64,000 bases of DNA from Homarus americanus (Eukaryota; Arthropoda; Malacostraca; Decapoda; Nephropidae): assembly GCF_018991925.1 (NCBI RefSeq), contig NW_024737068.1, positions 6,648,492 through 6,712,491 of the forward strand, written 5' to 3'. A model generated the notes under the pieces. The model saw nothing but the letters and a program-made list of their open reading frames with translations, searched no databases and had not been told where the DNA came from. This document shows, piece by piece, positions 1-44,180 of the stretch. Both the position numbers and the translations under genes were made by a program. Numbering within the stretch: the first letter of the stretch is position 1; each line of letters opens with the position of its first letter.

Positions 1-690
1 TGTGTGTGTGTGTGTGTGTGTTCGAAGCGAAGTGAGAGAAAATCTGTTTTTTTTTCTGTGAGAAGAAATCAGAAGTGGAAATGGAAGAGGGAGAGGAGGG
101 AAGGTGGGAGAGAGCGAGAATGTGAGAGGGACTGTGAGAGGGAGTGAGAGGAGGTGGGAGAGTTTGAGAATGTGAGAGAAGGAGGGACTGTGAGAGGGAG
201 GAGGGGAGGGTGGGAGAGAGCTTGAGAATGTGAGAGGAGGGACTGTGGAGGGACTGTGAGAGGAGGAGAGGGGAGGGTGGGAGAGAGTTGAGAATGTGAG
301 AGAAGGAGGGATGTGAGAGGGGAGAGAGCTTGAGACTGTGAGAGAAGGAGGGACTGTGAGAGGGAGGGAGAGGGGAGGGTGGGAGAGAGCTTGAGAATGT
401 GAGAGAAGGAGGGACTGTGAGAGGGAGTGAGAGGGGAGGGTGGGAGAGAGCTTGAGACTGTGAGAGAAGGAGGGACTGTGAGAGGGAGGGAGAGGGGAGG
501 GTGGGAGAGAGCTTGAGACTGTGAGAGAAGGAGGGACTGTGAGAGGGAGGGAGAGGGGAGGGTGGGAGAGAGCTTGAGAATGTGAGAGAAGGAGGGACTG
601 TGAGAGGGAGTGAGAGGGGAGGGTGGGAGAGAGCTTGAGAATGTGAGAGAAGGAGGGACTGTGAGAGGGAGTGAGAAGGAAGGAAGGGTA
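1..690. repeat. (TG)n edge followed by 61-bp purine-rich minisatellite
   Basis: The window opens in a (TG)n tract (1-20). From about 61 to 690 a G/A-rich unit of about 61 bp recurs roughly nine to ten times. It is recognised by GGGACTGTGAGAGGGA spaced by 61 bases (for example near 411 and 472). Early copies are shorter and more divergent; later ones are nearly identical. The + strand is almost free of C and T blocks, so it is a strongly strand-asymmetric purine tract. Confidence 0.85.
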
Positions 691-1425
691 AGAGGAGAAA
701 GAAGGTGTGAAGGACAGATTTAGAAAGTGAGAGAGAGATAGAGGGTTGGTGAGAGAATATGGGAGGAAAAAAATGAAAATACAAATTCCATCACCCAAAA
801 TGTCAATAAGGATGGTTTAAAAATTGGCCAAAGCTGCGTTAGTGCAGTACCTGTCCATACACCCACCAGCGTATATAAAGAGAAGAATATATATATATAT
901 ACGGTATATAATAGTCAAAATCCCTTACTTAGGAGAGAAATTCACCAGTCAAGTCAGGTCAGGTCGATTTAGGTCAGGTCAGGTGGAGTTGGGTCAGGCC
1001 AAGCGGGTGGTGGATTGACTTTTGTGATATTTCGTTAAAGTGGAGAGAAATAGATAATCCTTAATAATAGCCTAAAATAAACTAACTCTGTTTCGGTATA
1101 AGAAGCACCAGAATTAGTAGACGAGATTTGGAATTAATCTACAGTGACAGGTGTTGGATAATTCTATAATTAGATGAGAATAAGTAAATTAATTCTGGTA
1201 CAATAAACACCGGAATTAGGAGACGAAACATCGACAATTTAGTGAGTTATAATTAATTCCAGAGTTAAATTAACACGAGCACTTTTTTTTATGTTATTGG
1301 CATAATCTTGAGGAGATAATATTTTTAGGGTAATTTAGCATTTTCTTTCAAAGGAATTAATGTCATAGTGCCAGAGATGCCATCACAGTGCCATCACCTT
1401 AACACATTTCCTTCCATCGTTACAG
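691..1425. other. Non-coding stretch upstream of the first coding exon
   Basis: This is ordinary AT-rich sequence with a short GGTCA/GGTCAGG-rich patch near 950-1000 and loosely repeated 'GGAATTAGTAGACGA'-like phrases at 1110-1220. I see no convincing promoter or gene. The 64-codon open frame at 824-1018 has no recognisable protein features. If the 3' splice site at 1425 is real, this stretch is intronic and the promoter lies outside the window. Confidence 0.4.
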
Positions 1426-1447
1426 AGAACACAGCCGGGTGAAGACA

Positions 1448-33060
<31,613 letters not shown>

Positions 33061-33990
33061 TACTCTTTCACCCCCCTCTCTCTCTCCCTCACTTTCATCC
33101 CATTCCAAACCTCTTCCTCTTTTTTTATCCTACTCTCCCTCCTCTTCCCACTCTCACCTTTCACTCTCTCACTCTCTTCCCTCTCCCTTCCTCTCATCGT
33201 TTTCCTTCCCTCTCTCGCCAATTTCTTCTCCCATTCTCATCCCTTTCCCCCACTTTCACCTGTCCCTCTTTTTCTCATCCGTCTCACTCCCTTAGTCATC
33301 CTTAACTTTTCCACTCTCACCCCTCTTCTTTCCTCTCATCCCTCTTCCCCTTTACAATCAAATCCCTTTCCCTCCCATTCTCATCCCTCTGCTTCCCATT
33401 CTCACACCTCTCACCCCTCACACCTCTCACTTTCACACCTATTTTCGAACACCTGTATATGGAGATGTGGACAAGTATACGAAAGCGGAAGGACATGGAG
33501 CCGTGTCCGTGGAGTGGATACGCCGCCGCAACAAGGACACGCCCCCAGCCACGGGCATTCAGACTTAAGGACATTCGGGGTTCTGAAACGTCGGTGTGTG
33601 TGTGTGTGTCCTTGAATGGGTCTATTTCCATCGTTTCACATCTCTACTAAAGTCCTTTTGAGACTTGAAACGTACGGATCTTTTCCATTTTTTTATGTAC
33701 AGTGACTGATTTTATCGTTCAACCTATTAGTCTACGTCATTGTCATAGTGACGATACATTTTAGATAAGAACTAACATGTGTGAACGGAATGATTCCCTC
33801 TCGAATGTAAACATGACACGTGATTGGACAAAATGTTGATGTGATCTATGACGTCATCATTGAACTCGAACGTGATTGGTATTTCGAGGCTGTGACGTAA
33901 TTGTAAACTCTTTTTCTCTCTACCAGCGTCATCATACGTATATAAACATTATAGTGCTGTGTGACATAATTTTCATAGAAGCCAATAAAC
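33061..33990 (+). other. Probable 3' UTR of the dpr-like gene
   Basis: The first 380 bp are C/T-rich (CCCTCCTCTTCCCACTCTCA-like), followed by more even sequence from 33440. The first AATAAA in the sense strand that I see is at 33984-33989. UTR extent is inferred only from that signal. The small frames here have no family features. Confidence 0.45.
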
Positions 33991-34775
33991 ATCATAGTGT
34001 GCTGTGCTGTCATAGGTTCGTGTGACGTCATTATCCTGCCAGAGAAGCTACATGATTTCTTATGACGTCTCTTCTACAAAATATTGACCGTTTAAGGAAT
34101 ATTGTGACGTCAACTTCCCAAAACAAATGAGCGGTCACAATAACATGTGACGTCACCTCCATAAACCAATGATTATCCTTCGGCATGATGACGTCAGTTC
34201 CTCTTATGAATCTAGCCACCATCATTCATTACCTCTGAATGATTTTTTTATGAAGAAGAAAAAACAAGACTTTACCCCCAAAAAATGAGGAAAACCCAGC
34301 AAAAACAGTAATAATTTCCACCTTAACGATACACAAGATAACAGGAAACATTCGAAGCAGTGTAATAAAATCAAATGAATTGTTGAATTGTCTCTTGTGA
34401 ATTTTCCCGACGAATTATTTTAGTCATTCAAAATGGACTGAAAAATTCTTGTGGTAGTTTTCAATTATTTTAACTAATATTCTATGTTTTAAGTGATTAC
34501 TTCAACATGTCTAACACCATATGTAACTTACCTTAGATTTTAATTTACTAACAAAAATTATACCTTTTTTTAAGAACTTAGAATTACCTTAGAAAATCAT
34601 GAACTTGAATGTGAAAAACCCAATAAATATGACGTAATAGTGACGTCATCTCTTAAGTAACCCCATGTAAGATGACGTAATTATGACGACATTTAGTAAA
34701 CAATTCAAGGAACATGACATTATTCTAACATCATCTATCAAGTGACCCACGTAATATGACGTAATAATGACGTCA
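33849..34775. promoter_or_regulatory. Cluster of seven perfect CRE palindromes (TGACGTCA)
   Basis: Perfect TGACGTCA palindromes start at 33849, 34023, 34105, 34148, 34189, 34641 and 34768. Close variants (TGACGTAA or TGACGTCT) lie near 33893, 34065, 34629, 34672 and 34756. TGACGTCA is the consensus CREB/ATF site. Chance expectation for a specified 8-mer in about 930 bp is far below one. Several sites sit in weakly similar surroundings, so ancient tandem duplication is a competing explanation. Whether they regulate anything is unknown. Confidence 0.55.
33984..33989 (+). promoter_or_regulatory. Candidate polyadenylation signal AATAAA
   Basis: First sense-strand AATAAA seen after the dpr-like stop codon, 924 bp downstream. 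A later one lies at 34622. No cleavage evidence is available. Confidence 0.3.
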
Positions 34776-34859
34776 CCGGAGGATTGTACAGTGTTTACAA
34801 ATAATCACACCTGGCCAGTGAGGTCATTAGAGCCGAGGACTTTACCTGTTCATGGCAAT

Positions 34860-35330
34860 TGTACAAAGGTTACCTGTATTTCCTCTCTAAGCGGAGATTG
34901 ACCTACGGAAGTCTACCCCCGGATTATTCGATCTACGGGAGTCGACCTGGGGGATTCTACCTGGGGAAAGAGACCAATAAGAGATTTGACCTGAGGGACT
35001 CTACCTGAGGATTCGACCTGGGGAAAAAGAGATGAGTATCTGATAAGACAAATCGACGTGTAGGAGTCGACATTTAGGAGTCGACCTGTGTGACTCTGCT
35101 TGAAGGTATCGACCTAGAGAATCGACCTGGAGTTTTCTACCTACAATAAATAGACCTATAGAATCGACCTGGGGGTACACAGCTCACAGAAATCGACCCA
35201 TAAAATCGACTTGGGGGTAATATCCTAAAGGAACCAACCTGGGGAATCGACCTGGAGTACTCTGCTTACGGGAATCGACTTAGAGCTTCGACCTGGGGGA
35301 AATCGACCTGCAGGGTGAGTGTAATCAACC
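34860..35330. repeat. Degenerate short repeat with ATCGACCTGGGG core
   Basis: The core GAATCGACCTGGGG, with variants such as GGAGTCGACCTG and GATTCGACCTGGGG, recurs about 15-20 times at irregular 15-40-base spacing. Confidence 0.75.
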
Positions 35331-36830
35331 CCACCCCATCACCCCCCAATCAGCCCACCAATTTCTATGTGTGTGTGTAAAGTCCAGCTATAGAAAATAG
35401 AAATAGAATTAGATTTTGTTTAGATTTAGCTATAGGTGTTTATTATCACACTGTGTGAACCAAAAAAATAGTAATTTTGTTCGTTAATTTTCGATTTTTT
35501 TTCATGCCAGAGTTCATTTTGTATGCCAAAATTCAGACTTCGAATCGAAATATAATGAAGATATCTCTCTCATAACTTCACATCACTGGCCTTCTCTATA
35601 ACAACATTCACTGATATAAAACTATACAATTATCACCTGTTAACTACTTATACATATATGAAGCCAATTTATATATAATTTATATACCAAATGGGGTAAA
35701 TATGATATGTTCCCAGTTTATGCAACACCGTTAATCATGTTTCAGAAGACTTAATCATTTTCTTGTATAATTAAAAATATATATAGTTTTTATATACGTA
35801 TATTCCTACATTATTAAACATTTATTAAGTAAATTCTTATTCAGCATTTCATCATATTTCCAGTTTGTATAACAGTTTGAGTTATATATTATAAACAAAA
35901 ACTATATTTTTTGGTTCTATCATTTGATTAAAATAGAGGAAATGTTTTAATATATTCCTGAATAACTTTGGGAAAAAATTTATGACACTTGAATTTTTAG
36001 CGAGTGAAATTTATTTAAAGTTTCCTTACATATTCAAACTTTATGACAATTATTTAATTCTTGTGTTTATATTTTGTTGTTACTGAAATAAAATATAATG
36101 ATTTAATTCCTGAGTTATATAGGAAAATTGTCTTTATTTTTGTTGTTACTAAAATAGAAAGTAATGATTTAATTCCTAAGTTATATAATATTATTTTCCT
36201 AATAAAACCTGAAACTTTCATGTGGGTAAAAATAACCTAGAGTTTAATAATATATTTTCCGGAATTTATGTAATATTCGATTATCTGAAACGCATCATTA
36301 ATCAACAAGGAACAATTAGCTTAATCCATTGCTAAATTAATTACGAACTGATATAACACGTGAGAACTAAATGGGTTAATTAATAATTACTTGGATTTAA
36401 TTCTATTTAGTTCCAATTAATATGATAATCTGAATCATAAACTCATTTTATTTAATTATCAAAAGAGTTTAGTATATTTAATCCATTCCCAAGTTAATCT
36501 TAATTATTTTTTTTAATAATTTAAATTGTATGGGCATAAATTATATAATAAAACCCAAGATTAATATTTACTGTAATAGGTCAATCGTATTTACTTTCGT
36601 TTTGTAAATTGTAAATACGTGTATTGTCCAATATCATATTTTTACAATAAAAGGATTACCAATCGAGTCTGTGTTTTAGTTGTTGTATTCCTGAATAATA
36701 CAGTAAGTTGTGGTTGTATGATTGGAATTCTTGTGGTGTTTAAGAAAATAAAAAGTGGAACTGTATTAGGATTGAGGAAATGTATCTTATTTTTACTATA
36801 TATTTTTTTCAGTCGTGATGATTTGGGTTG
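35331..36830. other. AT-rich intergenic stretch
   Basis: No gene recognised. Around 36050-36190 a phrase AATGATTTAATTCCTNAGTTATAT appears twice about 70 bp apart, so part of it is degenerate tandem repeat. It is otherwise featureless. Confidence 0.45.
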
Positions 36831-36837
36831 GTTACTG

Positions 36838-36954
36838 AGAGAGTGAGATAGAGAGAGAGGCAGAAGGACAGGAAGACATACAGGCAGACAGGCAGAGACA
36901 GACACAGACAGAAAGATGGACAGACACACAGACAGACAGACGGACGGACGGACG

Positions 36955-36994
<40 letters not shown>

Positions 36995-37085
36995 GGCAAG
37001 CAGACAGACAGACAGGGAGGGGAAGAGAGAGAACGATATAGACAGACAGGAAGGCAGATAGACAGATAGGAAGAGACACACAGAC
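36838..37085. repeat. (GACA)n-rich microsatellite
   Basis: GACAGACAGACA runs have GGAC and GGCA variants and a purer core at about 36955-36995. Opposite-strand Cys/Leu/Ser frames are artefacts. Confidence 0.92.
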
Positions 37086-37139
37086 AATGTCATTTAAAGA
37101 AGGAAGGTGGTTAAGTATCAACAAATTAACACATATTGT

Positions 37140-37860
37140 ATTCTAGGTTTCCTCAGCAAGTCATATAACTTAGTATATCCACAAGATATATTTTGGGGGT
37201 AATTTACAGTATACCATGATTTATATTTACACTTCTCATACAGATATATGTGTGTTATATAAGGATATTCTAACTTGTTATGCGGTATACATCGGTTATA
37301 TCATGTGGTATATTTGTGATATAATACAGAATACGTCCATGTTATATAGATATACATTTTTCGTTATATCATGTGTATGATTTTCGTTAAATAAAATTAC
37401 TTATTAATTATATCAGTTGGCATAGTCAATTTAGAGTATAAGTATAATCAAATGATATCAAAAGGTTATAATCACATCATATACTGAAGCAGTCCCGAAA
37501 TATCTCGTTACATCAGGTGGCATAATCAGGTTTTAACAAATATTATTAAGTTATATCTATGTAATTTCCTTATATAAGATATATAAGCACTTTTTATCGA
37601 TGGCATAATAGCGATATTATATCAAGTGTTATAAGTATATATCAGGTATTTAATCGCGTAATATCGTGTAGTATAATCGCGATTTATCAGATACAGACCT
37701 CATACAACACATTCCCATGAATTCAGGTGGTATAATTGCAATATACCAGAATATATTCTCTCTGATGGTCTAATTACTCTATACCAGGAGAGTATATTGT
37801 CACTAGCATACTACATAATTATGCAAGCAGGATTCATACTACTATAATACAGGTTATGTA
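37140..37860. repeat. Degenerate ATATCA-GGTGGTATAAT repeats
   Basis: Words like TATATCATGTGGTATA and ATCAGGTGGCATAATC recur about ten or more times at loose spacing of about 50-65 bp. It is a strongly decayed tandem array or a coincidence of AT-rich sequence. Confidence 0.4.
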
Positions 37861-37889
37861 AATGATTCGTGAGACTTGCCTAGGACACG

Positions 37890-38330
37890 GTCAGATAAAT
37901 GAGGTGTAGGAGAGAGAGGGGAGAGAAGATAGAGATGAGAGAAGAAGAGAGGGAAGGGGAGAGAATGAAAGATGAATGTGTGTAGAGAGATTGAGGCAGG
38001 GAGAGAGATAATGTGTAGAGACAAATGAGGTGAATGAGAGATGACTGTGTAAAGAGGGAAGGAGAGATAGAGGGAGAGAGAGAAACACCAATACACATGA
38101 AGACAGAAAAAGAGAGAGAGTATGTACAGGCATGAGAGAGAGAGAGATAAAGAGAGACATGCGTACACAGAAAGACAGAGGATACATAGAGCGAGATAAA
38201 CAGGCAGGAGACAGAGAGAATGGGTGAGGAGAGATAAAGATATAGAGAAAAACAGAAACACGACGTGAGAGGAAAAAGTGAGGGAAAGAGAGATAGTTAT
38301 AGAGAGATTCACACGCCATCTAGGTAGGTA
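37890..38330. repeat. GA-rich purine tract
   Basis: Imperfect GAGAGAGATAGAGG-type purine-rich sequence. The 177-codon minus-strand frame is its low-complexity shadow. Confidence 0.8.
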
Positions 38331-39092
38331 AGGAGAAATATATTGAATAAAGAGACCCAGTAAAGGCTGGTTTATACGAGGTGACACACTCGCTCTCTCT
38401 TTGACCGGGCTGTGTCATATATACAAGAATATAATGATCAGAAAATACAGAAAGGGGAGAAAGAGAAAAAATAAAGATAAAGAGAGATATGTACACAGCT
38501 TTGATTTAACAGCAATAAGAGCAAAAAGACAAAAATATATATATCAAACCAACAAGGAACCGTCAACACCACCAACATCAGCTGATAACAAACATTTTCT
38601 ACAGGACCTCAATCTAGCGTTTTCAATTTATATTTTTAAGCAGGGACTAACTCTCTCAGGCAGGCCACGAGTCATCTTGTTCTCGAGATTAATGATGGAG
38701 TCAGCGCGTCCCGAGCCTGCCTTCGCCCACTCAGCGCTCCTGGGGTTTTAACGACCAATTCTATTGTTAGAGTCTACTTGTTTCAGGTTTCCGGGAAGAA
38801 ATGTTGTTAGTTTTAATTCGCGAGAGAGATAACAGCACAGCAGGAGAGAGCTGGTTCATTAAACAGAACTTCATTGTGTCTTGATTTTTTCGGGTATATG
38901 AGAGAATTGGTGTTATTTACTTCGATTTATTTAACCCCCATCAACAGGTGTACACAAGGTTATAGAATCTGTGTTTGTCTGTTGGTGTTGCTGGGGTTAA
39001 GTAATGAAGGAGAGGTAGGTTACACTCCTTCGTGTCTAACTGCGTTCTTAGTTGCTTTATTTCTCCATGAACTATGTGCTGCGAGTAGAAGG

Positions 39093-39132
<40 letters not shown>

Positions 39133-39134
39133 GG

Positions 39135-39165
<31 letters not shown>

Positions 39166-39410
39166 TATGCAAGTCAGAACGAATATAAAGAAACGTCCCA
39201 CTGAACTTTCTTAGATCATCCTGTGCATGTCAATTCACACTTCTTATTGAAAAAGACGATACTGGGAATAGAAAAACAGAACCTCCACAGTTCACCTCCA
39301 GTGTCCGTCCCCAACAGAAAATGGTCAATGTTAAAGGAAAAAAAAAATATCACAAACATGGCCGTGAAACCATTTATTTTCCAGGCGAGAAGAACCAACC
39401 AAACAACGCC
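38331..39410. other. Intergenic stretch with (GA)n at 39092-39166
   Basis: Sequence outside the (GA)n looks unique. The 116-codon + frame at 38401-38751 has an ordinary composition but no motif I recognise, so I do not call it a gene. Confidence 0.4.
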
Positions 39411-39494
39411 TAACCTAACCTAACCTAACCTAACCTAACCTAACCTAACCTAACCTAACCTAACCTAACCAAACCTAACCTAACCTAACCTAAA
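39409..39494 (-). repeat. Interstitial (TTAGG)n telomere-type repeat
   Basis: About 17 CCTAA units on the + strand (TTAGG on minus), with one CCAAA variant near 39470. TTAGG is the ancestral arthropod telomere repeat. At about 86 bp and with normal flanks on both sides this is an interstitial copy. Confidence 0.9.
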
Positions 39495-39589
39495 CTGATA
39501 TCACTAAATTAATGTTGTCACAATCAGAAATAACAAAATGAATAATTCATCGATCCTGTGGGTGGTAGTTTCTTCAGCATTAGCCAGCT

Positions 39590-40620
39590 TCCACCACACA
39601 GCACTATCATACAGTACATCACTACCTCCATACATCACTACAACACACCACTACCACCATACACCACCGTACACCACACATCACCATACACGACTACTAC
39701 CACACACCACCACCATCACCATGCACCACTACCACCACACACCACTCCCACCATACCACTACACACCCCCAGTGCCACCACCACCACCACCACACACCAC
39801 CACCACCACCACCACCACCACCACCACCACCACACACACATACCTCCACCACTACCACCACCACACACCACCACCGCCACCCACCATTAACACCACACCC
39901 ACCACATACCTCCACCACCACCACACACCACCGCCACCACCACCACCACCACCCACCACAATCACATACCCACCACTACCACACACCACCACACACACCA
40001 CCACCGCCACCCACCATCAACACCACACCCACCACATACCTCCACCACCACCACACACCACCGCCACCCACCATCAACACCACACCCACCACATACCTCC
40101 ACCACCACTACCAACCACCACACACCTCCACCACCACCACACACCTCCACCACCACCACACACCACCACCGCCAACCACCACACACCACCACCACCACAC
40201 ACCACCTGCTGCCAACCACCACACACCTCCACCACCACCACACACCACCACCACCACCAACCACCACACACCTCCACCACCACCACACACTCCACCACCA
40301 CCACACACACCACAATGCCAACACCTCACACACCACCACCACACACCACCACCCACACACCTCCTCCACCACCACCACACACCTCCACCCCACCCACACA
40401 CCTCCACCACCACCACACACCATTCACCACACACCCACATCAACACCACACCCACCACATACCTCCACCACCACCACACACCACCACCAACCACACACAC
40501 CTCCTCCACCACCACACACCACCACCGCCAACCACCACACACCTCCACCACCACCACACACCACCACCGCCAATCACCACACACCTCCACCCTACCATGA
40601 ACTGCCATCATGCAGTTTAA
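39590..40620. repeat. CAC/CCA-rich minisatellite, about 1 kb
   Basis: Nested imperfect units of ACACACCTCCACCACCACC (about 25-30 bp), with occasional longer units containing CACCGCCACCCACCATCAAC. Stop codons are rare, producing a 360-codon Thr/Pro/His frame that has no start context or domain and is rejected as a gene. Confidence 0.92.
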
Positions 40621-40709
40621 ACTCACGGAAAAGAGTGAAGTTTTCTCATTATCACAAAGTAATTAAAACTGTCATCATTCCAGCCACGAAGAACAATAAA
40701 GGTAGATGC

Positions 40710-41920
40710 CAGAAAATAATAATAATAATGCGAGTGATGACGTGTTATTAATGACGAGTGATGACGTGTTATTAATAAGATACGAGTGATGGCGTGTTAT
40801 TAATGACGAGTGATGACGTGTTATTAATAAGATACGAGTGATGGCGTGTTATTAATGACGAGTGATGACGTGTTATTAATGACGAGGGTGACGTGTTATT
40901 AATAAGATACGAGTGAGTGATGACGTGTTATTAATGACGAGGATGATGTTATTAATGACTGACGTGTTATTAATAAGATACGAGTGATGGCGTGTTATTA
41001 ATGACGATGATTATTAATAAGATACGAGTGATGGCGTTATTAATGACGAGGATGACGTGTTATTAATAAGATACGAGTGATGGCGTGTTATTAATGACGA
41101 GTGATGACGTGTTATTAATAGATACGGAGTGATGGCGTGTTATTAATAAGATACGAGTGATGACGTGTTATTAATGAGATACGAGTGATGACGTGTTATT
41201 AATGACGAGTGATGACGTTATTAATAAGATACGAGTGATGGCGTGTTATTAATGACGAGTGATGACGTGTTATTAATAAGATACGAGTGAGATACGTGAG
41301 TGATGACGTGTTATTAATGAGATACGAGTGATGACGTGTTATTAATGACGAGTGATGACGTGTTATTAATAAGATACGAGTGATGGCGTGGACGTGTTAT
41401 TAATAAGATACGATGGCGTGTGATGACGTGTTATTAATAAGATTGACGTGTTATAAGATACGAGTGATGACGTGTTATTAATGACGAGTGATGACGTGTT
41501 ATTAATAAGATACGAGTGATGGCGTGTTATTAATGACGAGTGATGACGTGTTAATAAGATACGAGTGATGACGTGTTATTAATAAGATACGAGTGATGAC
41601 GTGTTATTAATGACGAGTGATGACGTGTTATTATAACGAGTGATGACGTGTTATTAATTATTAATGACGAGTGATGACGTTTTATTAATAAGAAACGAGT
41701 GATGACGTGTTATTAATAAGATACGAGTGATGGCGTGTTATTAATGACGAGTGATGACGTGTTGTTAATGACGAGTGATGATGTGTTATTAATAAGATAC
41801 GAGTGATGGCGTGTTATTAATAAAATACGAGTGATGACGTGTTATTAATGACGAGTGATGACGTTTTTATTAATAAGATAAGAGTAATGACGTTTTTATT
41901 AATAAGACATTTTTTTAATT
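40710..41920. repeat. TGACGTG-bearing minisatellite, about 1.2 kb
   Basis: Two alternating subunits recur: ACGAGTGATGACGTGTTATT then AATG (about 24 bp) and the same with AATAAGAT (about 30 bp), often with TGGCGTG in the second. Several dozen copies carry TGACGTG, a CRE-half-site/ACGT-core word. Indels of a few bases are common in the centre. Confidence 0.93.
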
Positions 41921-42290
41921 ATGGAATGACATGAAACAGAGAATGGGTTGTGTATTGTTGTTGTTGCTGTGGTATTTATGTGTTGTGGCATTGTGGCTAA
42001 TGAACAAACAATACAATCGTTTGTGGTGTTGTTAGTAGCAGCTGATGAAAAAAAAAAGAAGATTATTGCTTGTTGTGGCTAATGAGCATCCAAACAAATA
42101 TACTGGTGGTGTTTATTAAAGGTAATGGACGAATATTATATCATCATTATTTGTTATCAACCCCTGAACAAGTGATTCAGTAATGTTTGTTGTTCTTTTG
42201 TTACACTCAATAAATAAATATTACCTTAGTGTTTCGTTCTGCGTGTTCCATATAAGTATTATTATGCTTTAAACACCTGATAGTCTGATA
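41921..42290. other. Intergenic sequence
   Basis: TTGTTG-rich, with TTGTGGCTAATGA repeated twice (about 41990 and 42073). Nothing else recognised. Confidence 0.4.
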
Positions 42291-42510
42291 CATACCCATA
42301 TAAGGCTTCACCACATAAGAATTAACTACTATAATACTTGACCCCTATAAGACTTCACTATATAAGCTTCACCACATAAGAATGAACTACTATAATACTT
42401 GACCCCATAATACTTGACCCCATAATACTTGACCCCTATTATACTTGACCCCTATAAGACTTCATCATATAAGACTTTACTATATAAGACTCCACCATAC
42501 AGAGAACCTT
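42290..42510. repeat. Degenerate TATAAGACTTCACCA / ATAATACTTGACCCC repeats
   Basis: About ten units of roughly 17-20 bp of two related types. Confidence 0.75.
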
Positions 42511-43480
42511 CCCATAAACCTTCAAAAACACACAAAAAACAGAATATCACAAACAAGACAAAACATTAAGAAAAAATATACTTTATACAGTAAGAAGACT
42601 CATAATGGATAGACCATATTGACGCTGAACACTACCTGAAGACCATCCAACGAACATATATGGAAGGTTTCAGCAGTTGTGGAGGAATAGTTGAAAATGT
42701 GATATGTAAATATTTTTTTTCCTTTTATAGACAGACAGACAGACAGACAGACAGATAATTGACTTAAACGGTGATCATAATTTTGTTTCAACTCAATGTG
42801 AATGATCTCAAATTACCTCACAATTGAACACTAATATTATGAACATTACAAAATCTAATTAAAACGCTTCACAGAATTATATTTTCTCCTTTGATTTACT
42901 GTAATAGGAATTAATTAGTAGAAAAAATCATTCATTCATCAGCCAAACTTAATTTTTCCATAAACAATATTGCATATTAAAATAGGTGATCTCTTAACAT
43001 GTAAATTGTAAATATTGTTTTTATTATTTTAGTTCTTAAGCACAGATCACCTTAAGAATAGCCACACCAGTTTACTTCACCTAAAGATTAATCACCCTAA
43101 TGTTATATGGGAGGAAGAGGTTTGGCTAAGTTAGGTTAGGTTAGGTTTGGTTAGGTTAGGTATCTTGGGCGGAAAATTCCTACTGTAAAAGTTAAGCACT
43201 ACACTAGTCAACAAAACAACTATCTATATCAGTGTTATGTTGAAGATAATATATTCACTATTTTATTTAATCTCTTCATCCCAATTTGTCTTAATGTATC
43301 ATATATTTTATGTAATGCTGACGATGAGCTCCAACCACACAACGGTATAGAAAAAGCAGCACGGTACAGGTTGGCTCACAGTGTATTTGTTGCCCTGGGC
43401 TAGAATATGTGTCGTCGTATTAGTCGCAGTTCCTTTCATCACAACAACTACAGGGTGAATGCAAGGTTGCTTTTGAAGTC
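42511..43480. other. AT-rich intergenic stretch with small repeats
   Basis: (GACA)n lies at 42731-42757 and a short TTAGG run (G-rich on +) at 43131-43161. The rest shows no feature. Confidence 0.5.
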
Positions 43481-43483
<3 letters not shown>

Positions 43484-43511
<28 letters not shown>

Positions 43512-43512
43512 G
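43484..43512. repeat. (TA)n microsatellite
   Basis: Short perfect TA tract. Confidence 0.9.
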
Positions 43513-43559
43513 GTCTTCCTCCAATGACTGCTTCTGAAACCTTTACCTCCAATGAATAT

Positions 43560-43815
43560 GTTGAAAGGTATCCTCTTCCAATGATTCAATCCTCCACCGA
43601 CCTCCTCCTCTTCTTCCAACAACCACTACCAAAGATCTCCTTCCGCTCCCGTCCCTCCAACGAACATCACCAAAGATCTCCCCCCCCCCACTCCTCCAAA
43701 TACCTCCCCCTTCACCCCTCCAACAAACACCAACAAAGATTTCCTCCACCTCGCACCCCACCAAATACCTCCTCTCCTGCCCCTCCAACGAACACCTCCA
43801 AAGATCTCGCCGTCA
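43560..43815. repeat. About 57-bp repeat with CCCCTCCAACGAACA and AAAGATCTCC
   Basis: Four to five imperfect copies, each holding CCTCCAACRAACANCA, then CAAAGATYTC and CCAAATACCTCC. The frame spanning them (43407-43844) is repeat-derived. Confidence 0.7.
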
Positions 43816-43904
43816 GCCCATGGGCCAGGCAGAGGCTTCCCTAATTCAGCAACGTGTCAGCTAAATTGGATATAATGCTATTTGGGAGTCTACCTTACTT
43901 GTGG

Positions 43905-44180
43905 CGAGGTAAAGGAGGAGGAGGAGGAGGAGAGAAACATAGGAGGAAGGAGAATGCGAAAAAGAGATAGAGGAAGCATATGAAAGGAGAAGAGGAAGGG
44001 GTAGAGGTGTGAAGAGGATGAAAATGAGAGAGAGGGAAGGAAAAGAGAGAGAGAGGAAAGGAGAAGAGGAAGAAATAGAGGAGAATATAGGGAAGGCCAA
44101 GAAGTAAAAGTAAGAAGTTAATGAAGGTAACGACAAATGAACGAGAGAAAAATAAGACGAATACGAATAAGAAATAGCAG
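43905..44180. repeat. Purine-rich tract (GGAGGA / GAGAGAGGAAAGG)
   Basis: Imperfect purine-rich sequence, no fixed period. Minus-strand frames are shadows. Confidence 0.75.

Noticed and set aside
39538..40620. 360-codon Thr/Pro/His-rich frame on + (and Gly/Val/Trp frames on -)
   Set aside because: Product of a CAC/CCA minisatellite. Several frames are open on both strands and there is no signal or flanking exon.
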